Positions 7,417-14,589 of a stretch of DNA of 27,418 nucleotides are shown here, one piece after another. How positions within the stretch are numbered: position 1 is the first letter of the stretch; every line of letters begins with the position of its first letter. The stretch is from an uncultured Pseudomonadota bacterium. Its GTDB lineage: Bacteria > Pseudomonadota > Gammaproteobacteria > Burkholderiales > Eutrophovitaceae. The position numbers and the translations under genes are program-made. The stretch spans positions 1 to 27,418 of the forward strand of contig CALJLA010000158.1 of assembly GCA_937983055.1 (NCBI GenBank), read 5' to 3'. The notes below the pieces were generated by a model, which made no database searches, was not told the DNA's origin, and saw only the letters and a list, made by a program, of their open reading frames with translations.

Positions 7417-9324
7417 TCAGGGCTGAGCACCCTCCAGCAGCCGATCGTTGATCCGGACCTCGGCGTCGCGGCGCAGGCTCTCCACCAGATTCGCGAACTG
7501 GGCCTGACCAGCCAGCTGGGCGATCTGCCCTGCGGTCGCACTGACGCGCTCGGCTGCCAGGTTTTCAACGTTGCGTACGTCTGAAATGCGGTAGATGACA
7601 TAGCGCCCATCAGCCACCGGCGCCCCGACATATGCCGGCAGCGCGTCGACCGGCGCGCTGAACACCGCCTGCGCCGCCTCCGGGTGCAGCCCCTGACGGC
7701 GCTGCAGCGTCACCGACTGCGGCCCCGACCACTTAAGATCGAGCTTCTCGCCTTTCTTCAACCGTTCCAGCGCGGCGCGCCCCGCCTCTGCCGCCTTTTC
7801 CGCGGCTTTCTGCTGCGCAAGATGCTCGACGATGTCGCCCGATACGTCCTCGAACGGCAGCGCGGTCGGCGGCGCATGCTCGATCACTCGGGCGGACAGC
7901 AGCATATTGGGCTGCACTTCGATCGCCTCGGTGTTACGGCGCTCGTCGATCGCCTCCGGCGCAAAAATCGCATTGAACAGCTTTTCGTTGTTCAGCAGCG
8001 GATTGCTCGCTCCGCCCGCCTTGGACACCCAGTCGCTCTTCTGGATCGTCAGCTTCAGCGCTTCGGCGACCGGTTTCAGGCTGTCGTATTCGGAGTAGAC
8101 CATGTCGCCGAAAACCTGCGCCGCCTCGCCATACGCGCGCTGCACCTGCGCCTTGCGCGCTTCGTCCAGCAGATCCGCCCTTACCTGCTCGAACGGCGTG
8201 GTCTTCACAGGTTTGATCTCGTCCAGACGGATGATGTGAAACCCGTACTGTGTGAGCACCGGCTGGCTGATCTCGCCCGGCTTCATCGAGAAAACCGCGT
8301 CCTCGAACTCCTTCACCATGAATCCGCGCTGGACGAATCCGAGATCGCCGCCCCGCTCCGCCGAGCCGGGGTCCTGGGAATGCTTTTTCGCGAGCGCCGC
8401 AAAGCGCCCGGGCGACTCTGCGAGCTGACCGCGAATGTCCTCGGCCAGGGCGCGCTGCTTCTTGCGCTCTTCTTCGCTGGCGTCGCGCGACACGGGGATG
8501 AGAATGTGGCTCGCGCGCCGTTCTTCCGGCGTCTGGTAATCCGTAATCTTCTGCTGATACAGCTCGCGCAGCTGCTCGTCGGTGACGTTCACGTTCTGCG
8601 CCGCCGCCTCCGGCGTGAGCAGCACGAACTCGAGGCGCACCCGCTCCGGTATCTGGAACTGGGCCTGGTTTTCATCGTAGAACTTGCGCGCTTCCTCAGG
8701 CGATACCTTCACCGCAGAGCGATACTCGGCGGGCGTGAACACCCGCTGGCTCAGCGTACGCTCCTGCTCGCGGATGCGATGCAGCCTGCCCGCGACCTCG
8801 CCAGGCACCAGCGCGCTGCCGGAGAAAACCGCCTGCAGACGCCCCAGCAGAATCTCCTGGCGCATCTGGTTCTCGAATGCCGCGGGCGTGAGACCCTGGG
8901 CGCGCAGCAGCTGGTCGTAGCGTGATGGAGAAAACCGCCCCTGTTCGTCGTGGAATGCGGCAATGTCGGCAATAACGCGCTGCAGTTCGGAGTCCGCGAC
9001 GCTCATGCCCATCTGCGCGGCATAGCCCAGCAGCAGTCGCCGCTGGATCACGTCGTCGAGCACGGACTTCTTGAACTCCGGCGAAGCAAGGTAGGCAGCC
9101 AGTTGCGGGTTATTGCGCGTTTGCTCGCGCAGGTTGTCCTGGGCGGCGCGCAGCGCCCGCGAGAACTCCTGCTCGCCGATCGCGGAGTCGCCGATCCACG
9201 CAACCCGGTTCGATTCATCTCCACCGCGGAAATAGAAATCGATTCCGAAGAACGCAAACGGCAGGATGATGATCGCAAGCACGACCTGAACGACGCGCTT
9301 GTTGCTGGTGACAAAATCGAACAT
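7417..9324 (-). CDS. ppiD: Periplasmic folding chaperone / peptidyl-prolyl isomerase PpiD
   Basis: Membrane-anchored periplasmic foldase that meets secreted proteins leaving the Sec channel. The protein is 635 residues, like E. coli PpiD (623). A single N-terminal membrane helix spans about 11-32. A SurA-type helical chaperone domain runs to ~265. A parvulin-like PPIase domain covers ~268-372 (ASHILIPVS, FAALAKKHSQDPGSAERGGDLGF, QYGFHIIRLDEI). A long C-terminal part with a Lys/Ala-rich helix follows. The start codon has only a weak GGATTGAG ribosome site and follows a tRNA terminator, so the gene probably has its own promoter, though I could not pick one confidently. It ends 49 bases from the convergent fabI stop, with no clear intrinsic terminator between them. 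Confidence 0.96.
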   Translation of the reverse strand: MFDFVTSNKRVVQVVLAIIILPFAFFGIDFYFRGGDESNRVAWIGDSAIGEQEFSRALRAAQDNLREQTRNNPQLAAYLASPEFKKSVLDDVIQRRLLLGYAAQMGMSVADSELQRVIADIAAFHDEQGRFSPSRYDQLLRAQGLTPAAFENQMRQEILLGRLQAVFSGSALVPGEVAGRLHRIREQERTLSQRVFTPAEYRSAVKVSPEEARKFYDENQAQFQIPERVRLEFVLLTPEAAAQNVNVTDEQLRELYQQKITDYQTPEERRASHILIPVSRDASEEERKKQRALAEDIRGQLAESPGRFAALAKKHSQDPGSAERGGDLGFVQRGFMVKEFEDAVFSMKPGEISQPVLTQYGFHIIRLDEIKPVKTTPFEQVRADLLDEARKAQVQRAYGEAAQVFGDMVYSEYDSLKPVAEALKLTIQKSDWVSKAGGASNPLLNNEKLFNAIFAPEAIDERRNTEAIEVQPNMLLSARVIEHAPPTALPFEDVSGDIVEHLAQQKAAEKAAEAGRAALERLKKGEKLDLKWSGPQSVTLQRRQGLHPEAAQAVFSAPVDALPAYVGAPVADGRYVIYRISDVRNVENLAAERVSATAGQIAQLAGQAQFANLVESLRRDAEVRINDRLLEGAQP

Positions 9325-9345
9325 GGCTCAATCCGCTGGAATGCC

Positions 9346-9364
9346 GGCAGCGCACGACGCTGCC
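9346..9364. other. Inverted repeat in ppiD leader
   Basis: GGCAGCG and CGCTGCC are separated by 5 bases, giving a 7-bp GC-rich stem in the 5' leader of ppiD just after the tRNA terminator. There is no T-tract on either side, so it is not a canonical terminator. It may act as a backup stop for the tRNA transcript or as a leader hairpin. Its function is unproven. Confidence 0.45.
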
Positions 9365-9372
9365 CGATAAAC

Positions 9373-9400
9373 AAAAAAGGCGAACTCGCGTTCGCCTTTT
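9373..9400 (-). terminator. Intrinsic terminator after tRNA-Asp
   Basis: Read on the minus strand, the hairpin AAAAGGCGAAC / GTTCGCCTTTT with a 4-base loop ends in six T residues, 8 bases beyond the tRNA-Asp CCA end. This is a textbook rho-independent terminator for the tRNA transcript. It separates that transcript from ppiD. Confidence 0.88.
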
Positions 9401-9407
9401 CCGGGTC

Positions 9408-9484
9408 TGGCGGAGTGGACGGGACTCGAACCCGCGACCCCCGGCGTGACAGGCCGGTATTCTAACCGACTGAACTACCACTCC
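9408..9484 (-). tRNA. tRNA-Asp (GUC)
   Basis: The minus strand folds as a 77-nt cloverleaf with a 7-bp acceptor stem (GGAGTGG/CCACTCC), discriminator G and encoded CCA. The anticodon loop CTGTCAC gives GUC (bases 9448-9450). The T-loop has the invariant GGTTCGAGTCC. It lies 15 bases downstream of tRNA-Val and just ahead of an intrinsic terminator, so the two tRNAs are probably made as one transcript. Confidence 0.97.
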
Positions 9485-9499
9485 ATAAACCGAACAATC

Positions 9500-9574
<75 letters not shown>

Positions 9575-9580
9575 CCTCAT

Positions 9581-9615
9581 GCCCCACGGGGCCCGCCCCG
9601 GCCGTCCACGGCCGG
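9581..9615. other. Two GC-rich inverted repeats between hupB and tRNA-Val
   Basis: GCCCC-AC-GGGGC at 9581-9592 and CCGGCCG-TCCA-CGGCCGG-type symmetry at 9598-9615 follow the hupB stop on the minus strand. Neither has a T-tract, so intrinsic termination is doubtful. They could slow polymerase, mark a processing site for the tRNA transcript, or simply reflect GC-rich spacer. Confidence 0.35.
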
Positions 9616-9639
9616 AGGGTGGTTCCCAAAGAAAGCGCG

Positions 9640-9912
9640 CTAGTTTACTGCATCCTTCAATGCTTTGCCAGGTCGGAACTTCGGCACCCTCGCCGCCTTG
9701 ATCTTGATCGATGCGCCGGTTCGCGGATTGCGCCCGCTTCGGGCCGCCCGCCTGCCCACGTAGAAAGTGCCGAACCCCACCAACGTCACCATGCTGCCCT
9801 TCTTCAGCGATTGCCGGATCGCCGCAACCGCACTGTCAAGCGCCCTTTCGGCCGCCGCCTTGGAAATGTCCGCCGATTTCGCGATGCTTTCGATGAGTTC
9901 AGCCTTGTTCAC
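9640..9912 (-). CDS. hupB: DNA-binding protein HU
   Basis: Small nucleoid-associated protein that bends and compacts DNA as a dimer. The length of 90 residues is exactly HU-sized. It begins MNKAELIESIAKSADISKAAAERAL, has the core VTLVGFGTFYVGRRAARSGRNPRTG with the DNA-intercalating Arg-Asn-Pro beta-arm, and ends KFRPGKALKDAVN. The start codon is GTG, with AAAGGGGA about 6 bases upstream. A close match to a sigma-70 promoter lies at 10000-10028. It sits between lon and two tRNAs, the usual lon-hup neighbourhood. IHF is ruled out by length and by the arm sequence. Confidence 0.98.
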   Translation of the reverse strand: MNKAELIESIAKSADISKAAAERALDSAVAAIRQSLKKGSMVTLVGFGTFYVGRRAARSGRNPRTGASIKIKAARVPKFRPGKALKDAVN

Positions 9913-9993
9913 GTGGGTCCCCTTTCGTTATGTCGTTTACGGGAGGCTTGAGGCGAGGCGAGGCGGCGCTGTTTGAATTTGTCGAATGCGCCG

Positions 9994-10014
9994 CCGGCTT
10001 TTATAACAAGCCGG
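9994..10014. repeat. Inverted repeat over the hupB -10 box
   Basis: CCGGCTT and AAGCCGG form a perfect 7-bp inverted repeat separated by the 7 bases TTATAAC. The -10 hexamer of the hupB promoter lies in this central gap and runs into one arm. The arrangement suits an operator or local DNA structure at the promoter, but no protein is implied by sequence alone. Confidence 0.6.
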
Positions 10015-10028
10015 TTTTCGGGGGTCAA
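10000..10028 (-). promoter_or_regulatory. Sigma-70 promoter for hupB
   Basis: On the minus strand TTGACC is followed by exactly 17 bases and TATAAA, a near-consensus housekeeping promoter. The expected start near 9993 would give a leader of about 80 bases before the GTG of hupB. The promoter lies after the lon terminator, so HU is expressed separately from Lon. Confidence 0.78.
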
Positions 10029-10052
10029 GCAAACGCATGGCCTGCCGGAATG

Positions 10053-10078
10053 AAAACGGCAGCGCCTGAGCGCTGCCG
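10053..10078 (-). terminator. Intrinsic terminator of lon
   Basis: A 9-bp perfect stem CGGCAGCGC / GCGCTGCCG with a 4-base loop begins about 20 bases beyond the lon stop on the minus strand and runs straight into TTTT (complement of 10053-10056). It isolates the lon transcript from hupB. Confidence 0.88.
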
Positions 10079-10097
10079 TGTGGAACCGCAACACAGA

Positions 10098-12506
10098 TCA
10101 GTGCTTGATCGCGCTGGCGGGTTGCGGTGCGTCCATCGACGGAATCGCCACGTCTTCCGCATCGGGCAACGCTTCGGGGTGGCGTTCGAGCGCCAGCTCC
10201 AGCACCTGGTCGATCCACTTGACCGGCACGATGTCCAGCCGGTTCTTGATGTTGTCCGGAATCTCGGCGAGATCCTTCACGTTCTCCTCAGGGATCAGCA
10301 CCGTCTTGATACCGCCGCGATGCGCCGCGAGCAGCTTTTCCTTCAACCCGCCGATCGCCAGCACTTCGCCGCGCAGCGTAATCTCCCCGGTCATCGCCAC
10401 GTCGGCGCGCACCGGGATGCCGGTCAGCGCCGATACAAGGGCCGTCGTCATGGCGATGCCCGCCGACGGGCCGTCCTTGGGCGTCGCGCCTTCCGGAACG
10501 TGTACGTGGATGTCCTTCTTCTCGAACGCGTCATTGTGGACGCCGAGCTTGGCCGCCCGCGCCCTCACCACCGAACGCGCGGCTTCCACCGACTCCTTCA
10601 TCACGTCGCCGAGCGAACCGGTTCTCAGTATGTTGCCTTTGCCTGGCATCGCCGCGGCCTCTACCGTAAGCAGCTCTCCGCCCACCTCAGTCCACGCCAG
10701 CCCCGTTACCTGCCCAATCTGGTTGGTCTTCTCGGCGATGCCATATACGTAGCGCCGCACGCCCAGGTACTTGTCCAGGTTGCGCGCGCTGACGGTTACC
10801 TTCTGCTCGCGCTTCTTCACCAGCAGGGACTTCACGACCTTGCGGCAGATCTTCGAGATCTCGCGCTCAAGGCTGCGAACGCCGGCCTCGCGGGTGTAGT
10901 AGCGGATGATGTCGCGCACCGCGCTTTCCGACACCACCAGCTCCGAATCTTTGACGCCGTTGTTCTTCATCTGCTTGGGGAGCAGATAACGCATCGCAAT
11001 GTTGACCTTCTCGTCTTCCGTATAGCCCGACAGCCGGATGACCTCCATCCTGTCGAGCAGCGGCGCCGGGATGTTCATCGTGTTGGCCGTAGCCACGAAC
11101 ATCACGTCGGACAGGTCGTACTCCACCTCCACGTAATGGTCGACGAACTTGTCGTTCTGCTCCGGATCGAGCACCTCCAGCAGGGCGGAAGCCGGGTCCC
11201 CGCGAAAATCCATGCCCATCTTGTCGACCTCGTCGAGCAGGAAGAGCGGATTGCGCACCCCGACCTTGGACATGTTCTGCAGGATCTTGCCCGGCATCGA
11301 CCCGATGTAGGTGCGCCGGTGCCCCCGGATCTCGGATTCGTCGCGCACGCCGCCCAGCGACATGCGCACGAACTTGCGGTTGGTCGAGCGCGCGATCGAC
11401 TGTCCCAGCGAAGTCTTGCCGACGCCGGGCGGCCCCACCAGGCACAGTATCGGCGCCTTTAGCTTGTCTACCCGCTGCTGGACCGCGAGGTACTCGACGA
11501 TGCGTTCCTTGACCTTTTCCAGCCCGTAGTGGTCTGCGTCCAGAATGGTCTCGGCCTTGGTGAGATCGCCGCTGATCTTGCTCTTCTTCTTCCACGGCAG
11601 CCCAACCAGCGTTTCGATGTAGTTGCGCACCACCGTTGCCTCCGCCGACATCGGTGACATCAGGCGCAGCTTCTTGAGCTCCGATTCGGCCTTGACGCGC
11701 GCCTCCTTGGGCATGTGCGCGGTCTTGATGCGCTTTTCCATCTCGTCGAGGTCGGCGCCTTCCTCGAGGTCGCCGAGTTCCTTCTGGATGGCTTTCACCT
11801 GCTCATTCAGATAGTACTCGCGCTGGCTCTTCTCCATCTGACGCTTGACGCGTCCGCGGATGCGGCGCTCGACCTGCAGAATGTCCAGCTCGGCTTCCAG
11901 CAGCGAGAGCAGGTGCTCCATGCGCCGCTTGACGCCGAACATCTCGAGCACGGCCTGCTTCTGCTCGAGCTTGAGCGGCAAGTGCGCGGCGACGGTGTCG
12001 GCGAGGCGGCCGGGCTCGTCGATGCCGGACAGGGACGTCAGAATCTCCGGCGGAATCTTCTTGTTGAGCTTCACGTACTGGTCGAACTGCGAAAGCATCG
12101 CCCGGCGCATCGCCTCGACCTCGGTCGTCTCGCTCGCGTCGGAGGCGACATTGACCGCGGTAGCCGTGAAATGCGTCTTCTCGTCGGAAACCGAGAGGAC
12201 GCTGGCGCGCTGCACACCCTCGACCAGAACCTTGACGGTGCCGTCCGGCAGCTTGAGCATTTGCAGGATATTGGCGACGCTGCCAATGTCGTACAGGTCC
12301 TCCGGCCCCGGCTCGTCCTTCGCTGCCGACTTCTGCGCGACCAGCAGAATGTGCTTGCCGGCCTCCATCGCGGTCTCCAGCGCCTTGATCGATTTCGGCC
12401 GGCCGACGAACAGCGGGATGACCATGTGCGGGAACACCACCACATCGCGCAGAGGCAGCAGCGGATAGGTGACGGCGTTCTCGGTGGGTTGAATGATATC
12501 GGTCAT
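10098..12506 (-). CDS. lon: ATP-dependent protease Lon
   Basis: Cytoplasmic AAA+ serine protease that removes misfolded and short-lived regulatory proteins. The 802 residues match the usual ~780-810. The N-terminal substrate-binding domain starts YPLLPLRDVVVFPHMVIPL, and a coiled-coil linker spans ~200-300. The AAA+ module has Walker A GPPGVGKT at 358-365 and Walker B LFLLDEVD at 421-428. The protease domain carries the Ser681 (PKDGPSAG) - Lys724 (GGLKEK) dyad, with the same 43-residue spacing as E. coli Ser679/Lys722. The ATG has a weak upstream AGGT. A heat-shock-like promoter lies in the 71-base gap after clpX, and a strong terminator follows the stop, so lon is at least partly its own transcription unit. 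Confidence 0.99.
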   Translation of the reverse strand: MTDIIQPTENAVTYPLLPLRDVVVFPHMVIPLFVGRPKSIKALETAMEAGKHILLVAQKSAAKDEPGPEDLYDIGSVANILQMLKLPDGTVKVLVEGVQRASVLSVSDEKTHFTATAVNVASDASETTEVEAMRRAMLSQFDQYVKLNKKIPPEILTSLSGIDEPGRLADTVAAHLPLKLEQKQAVLEMFGVKRRMEHLLSLLEAELDILQVERRIRGRVKRQMEKSQREYYLNEQVKAIQKELGDLEEGADLDEMEKRIKTAHMPKEARVKAESELKKLRLMSPMSAEATVVRNYIETLVGLPWKKKSKISGDLTKAETILDADHYGLEKVKERIVEYLAVQQRVDKLKAPILCLVGPPGVGKTSLGQSIARSTNRKFVRMSLGGVRDESEIRGHRRTYIGSMPGKILQNMSKVGVRNPLFLLDEVDKMGMDFRGDPASALLEVLDPEQNDKFVDHYVEVEYDLSDVMFVATANTMNIPAPLLDRMEVIRLSGYTEDEKVNIAMRYLLPKQMKNNGVKDSELVVSESAVRDIIRYYTREAGVRSLEREISKICRKVVKSLLVKKREQKVTVSARNLDKYLGVRRYVYGIAEKTNQIGQVTGLAWTEVGGELLTVEAAAMPGKGNILRTGSLGDVMKESVEAARSVVRARAAKLGVHNDAFEKKDIHVHVPEGATPKDGPSAGIAMTTALVSALTGIPVRADVAMTGEITLRGEVLAIGGLKEKLLAAHRGGIKTVLIPEENVKDLAEIPDNIKNRLDIVPVKWIDQVLELALERHPEALPDAEDVAIPSMDAPQPASAIKH

Positions 12507-12536
12507 TGGTTACCTGTAACGATGGGCAGCGGCTCA

Positions 12537-12566
12537 GTAGATTGGGGCGTTTTCGCGCGATTCAAC
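12537..12566 (-). promoter_or_regulatory. Sigma-32-like heat-shock promoter of lon
   Basis: On the minus strand, TTGAAT (plus 12560-12565) is followed 12 bases later by CCCCAATCTA (plus 12538-12547). This resembles the RpoH pattern CTTGAAA-N11-16-CCCCATNT, and lon is a classical RpoH target. The predicted start falls about 25 bases before the lon ATG. The match is good but not perfect at either element. Confidence 0.6.
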
Positions 12567-12577
12567 CGCACGTTGTG

Positions 12578-13852
12578 TCAGCCCGATCCCGCCACCCGCG
12601 GCTGATCGGAGTAGATGAGAATCGGCTTTGCATCCCCGGTGATCATCCCCTCGTCCACCACCACCTTCTCCACGTTGTTCATCGAGGGAAGGTCGTACAT
12701 GATGTCCAGCAGGACATGCTCGAGGATCGAGCGCAGCCCGCGCGCGCCGGTCTTGCGCGCCAGCGCCTTGTGCGACACCGCCCGCAGCGCCTCCGGCCTG
12801 ATCTCCAGATCGACACCTTCCATGGCGAACATCCGCGTGTACTGCTTGAGCAAGGCGTTCTTAGGCTCGGTCAGAATCTCGATCAGGGCGGCCTCGTCCA
12901 GCTCGTCAAGCGTGGCGACCACCGGGAGGCGTCCGACGAATTCGGGAATCAGGCCGTACTTGATGAGGTCCTCCGGCTCCACCTCGCGCAGCACGCGGCC
13001 GATGTCCTTGCGGTTGTCCTTGCTGCGCACTTCCGCGGCAAAGCCGATTCCGCTCTTGTCCGACCGCTGGCGGATGATCTTGTCGAGGCCGTCGAAGGCG
13101 CCGCCGCAGATAAACAGGATGTTGGTGGTGTCGACCTGAACGAACTCCTGGTTCGGGTGCTTGCGGCCGCCCTGTGGCGGGACCGAGGCGATGGTTCCCT
13201 CGATGAGCTTCAGCAGCGCCTGCTGCACGCCTTCGCCCGACACGTCGCGCGTGATCGACGGGTTGTCGGACTTGCGCGAGATCTTGTCGATCTCGTCGAT
13301 GTAGACGATGCCGCGCTGCGCCTTCTCGACGTCGTAGTCGCACTTCTGAAGCAGCTTCTGAATGATGTTCTCTACGTCCTCGCCGACGTACCCCGCCTCG
13401 GTAAGCGTCGTCGCATCGGCCATTACGAACGGCACGTTGAGAAGCCTTGCCAGCGTCTGCGCGAGGAGCGTCTTGCCCGAGCCCGTGGGCCCGATCAGCA
13501 GAATGTTGGACTTGGCGAGTTCGACGTCGTCTTTCTTCTGCCCGGTTTTCAGCCGCTTGTAATGGTTGTAGACGGCCACCGAGAGGATTTTCTTTGCGAC
13601 ATCCTGGCCGATCACATAGGAATCCAGGATGTCACGGATTTCGTGCGGCACCGGGAGATCCGACTTCGCGCCCTTGCCCGGGGTCTCGGCGTGGCTTTCC
13701 TCGCGGATGATGTCATTGCAGAGCTCGATGCACTCGTCGCAGATGAACACCGAGGGGCCCGCGATCAGCTTGCGCACCTCGTGCTGGCTCTTGCCGCAGA
13801 AGGAGCAGTACAAGAGCTTCTCGCCACCAGACTTGTCGGACATGGATGCCAT
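12578..13852 (-). CDS. clpX: ClpX, ATP-binding unfoldase of the ClpXP protease
   Basis: AAA+ hexamer that recognises tagged proteins, unfolds them and threads them into ClpP. The protein is 424 residues, as in E. coli. The N-terminal zinc-binding domain has Cys16, Cys19, Cys38 and Cys41 (YCSFC...ICDEC). Walker A is GPTGSGKT at 121-128 and Walker B IVYIDEID at 182-189. The pore loop is GYVG at 154-157, the RKH loop lies at 230-232, and the ClpP-docking IGF loop is at 269-271, so every known functional loop is intact. The ATG at 13852 and one three codons in (13843) are equally poor for a Shine-Dalgarno; the second gives the more usual MSDKS start. It lies 80 bases after clpP. Confidence 0.98.
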   Translation of the reverse strand: MASMSDKSGGEKLLYCSFCGKSQHEVRKLIAGPSVFICDECIELCNDIIREESHAETPGKGAKSDLPVPHEIRDILDSYVIGQDVAKKILSVAVYNHYKRLKTGQKKDDVELAKSNILLIGPTGSGKTLLAQTLARLLNVPFVMADATTLTEAGYVGEDVENIIQKLLQKCDYDVEKAQRGIVYIDEIDKISRKSDNPSITRDVSGEGVQQALLKLIEGTIASVPPQGGRKHPNQEFVQVDTTNILFICGGAFDGLDKIIRQRSDKSGIGFAAEVRSKDNRKDIGRVLREVEPEDLIKYGLIPEFVGRLPVVATLDELDEAALIEILTEPKNALLKQYTRMFAMEGVDLEIRPEALRAVSHKALARKTGARGLRSILEHVLLDIMYDLPSMNNVEKVVVDEGMITGDAKPILIYSDQPRVAGSG

Positions 13853-13932
13853 CAGATTTCAAACACTCCCAGTTGAGACATGCCAGTTTGCGGAAGTTCC
13901 GACACCCAAGCCTCCGGGGCGCCGCCCGGGCG

Positions 13933-14589
13933 TCACCCGGGCACCGGCTCGGGTACCGCCCCTGCCTCCACCCGGTTGACCAGAACCTTGTCGATCAGCC
14001 CGTACTTTACCGCCTCTTCGCCACTCATGAAATTGTCGCGGTCGGTATCGCGCTCGATGCGCTTCACGTCCTGCCCGGTGTGCTTTGCCAGCAGGTCGTT
14101 GAGGCGCGTGCGCAGGTAGAGGATTTCCCGGGCGTGGATCTCGATATCCGAGGCCTGCCCCTGGAAGCCGCCCATCGGCTGGTGAATCATCATCCGCGAA
14201 TTGGGCAGCGCAAAGCGCTTGCCCTTGGCGCCGGCCGCGAGCAGAAAAGCCCCCATGCTGGCCGCCTGGCCGACGCAAAGGGTGCTGACATCCGGCTTGA
14301 TGAACTGCATGGTGTCGTAGATCGCCAGCCCGGCCGAGACCGAGCCGCCGGGCGAATTGATATAGAAGGCGATGTCTTTTTCGGGGTTTTCCGACTCCAG
14401 GAACAGCAGCTGGGCCACGATCAGGTTTGCGCTCACCTCGTTGACCGGCCCGACTAGGAATACCACCCGCTCTTTCAGCAGGCGGGAATAGATATCGTAG
14501 GCGCGCTCGCCCCGGCCGCTTTGCTCGATGACCATGGGAACAAGCCCAAGACCCTGGGGCTCGATCTGCCGCCCGTTCATCCAGTTCAT
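13933..14589 (-). CDS. clpP: ClpP, proteolytic subunit of the Clp protease
   Basis: Serine peptidase that forms the 14-mer degradation chamber for ClpX and ClpA. The protein is 218 residues, slightly longer than E. coli (207) because of an acidic/Pro tail (EAGAVPEPVPG). The catalytic triad is Ser111 (GQAASMGAF), His136 (MMIHQPMGG) and Asp185 (DTDRDNFMS), the same numbers as the E. coli precursor. The pre-core segment LGLVPMVIEQSGRGERAYDIYSRLL is typical, and a short N-terminal propeptide is likely removed. The ATG overlaps the trigger-factor stop (ATGA) and has GGGAGAGGG just upstream, which decides this start over a longer open frame. It is co-transcribed with tig and probably clpX. Confidence 0.98.
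   Translation of the reverse strand: MNWMNGRQIEPQGLGLVPMVIEQSGRGERAYDIYSRLLKERVVFLVGPVNEVSANLIVAQLLFLESENPEKDIAFYINSPGGSVSAGLAIYDTMQFIKPDVSTLCVGQAASMGAFLLAAGAKGKRFALPNSRMMIHQPMGGFQGQASDIEIHAREILYLRTRLNDLLAKHTGQDVKRIERDTDRDNFMSGEEAVKYGLIDKVLVNRVEAGAVPEPVPG

Noticed and set aside
9598..9615. CCGGCCGT/ACGGCCGG palindrome considered as the hupB terminator
   Set aside because: No T-tract follows on the minus strand, so it is listed only as an inverted repeat of unknown role.
9930..11462. A 510-codon open frame on the plus strand antisense to lon
   Set aside because: It starts in the hupB leader and runs antisense to conserved Lon AAA+ and protease domains; its composition is that of a codon shadow.
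12506..13876. A 456-codon plus-strand open frame opposite clpX
   Set aside because: The opposite strand encodes a complete ClpX with every functional loop. The antisense product has no known motif.
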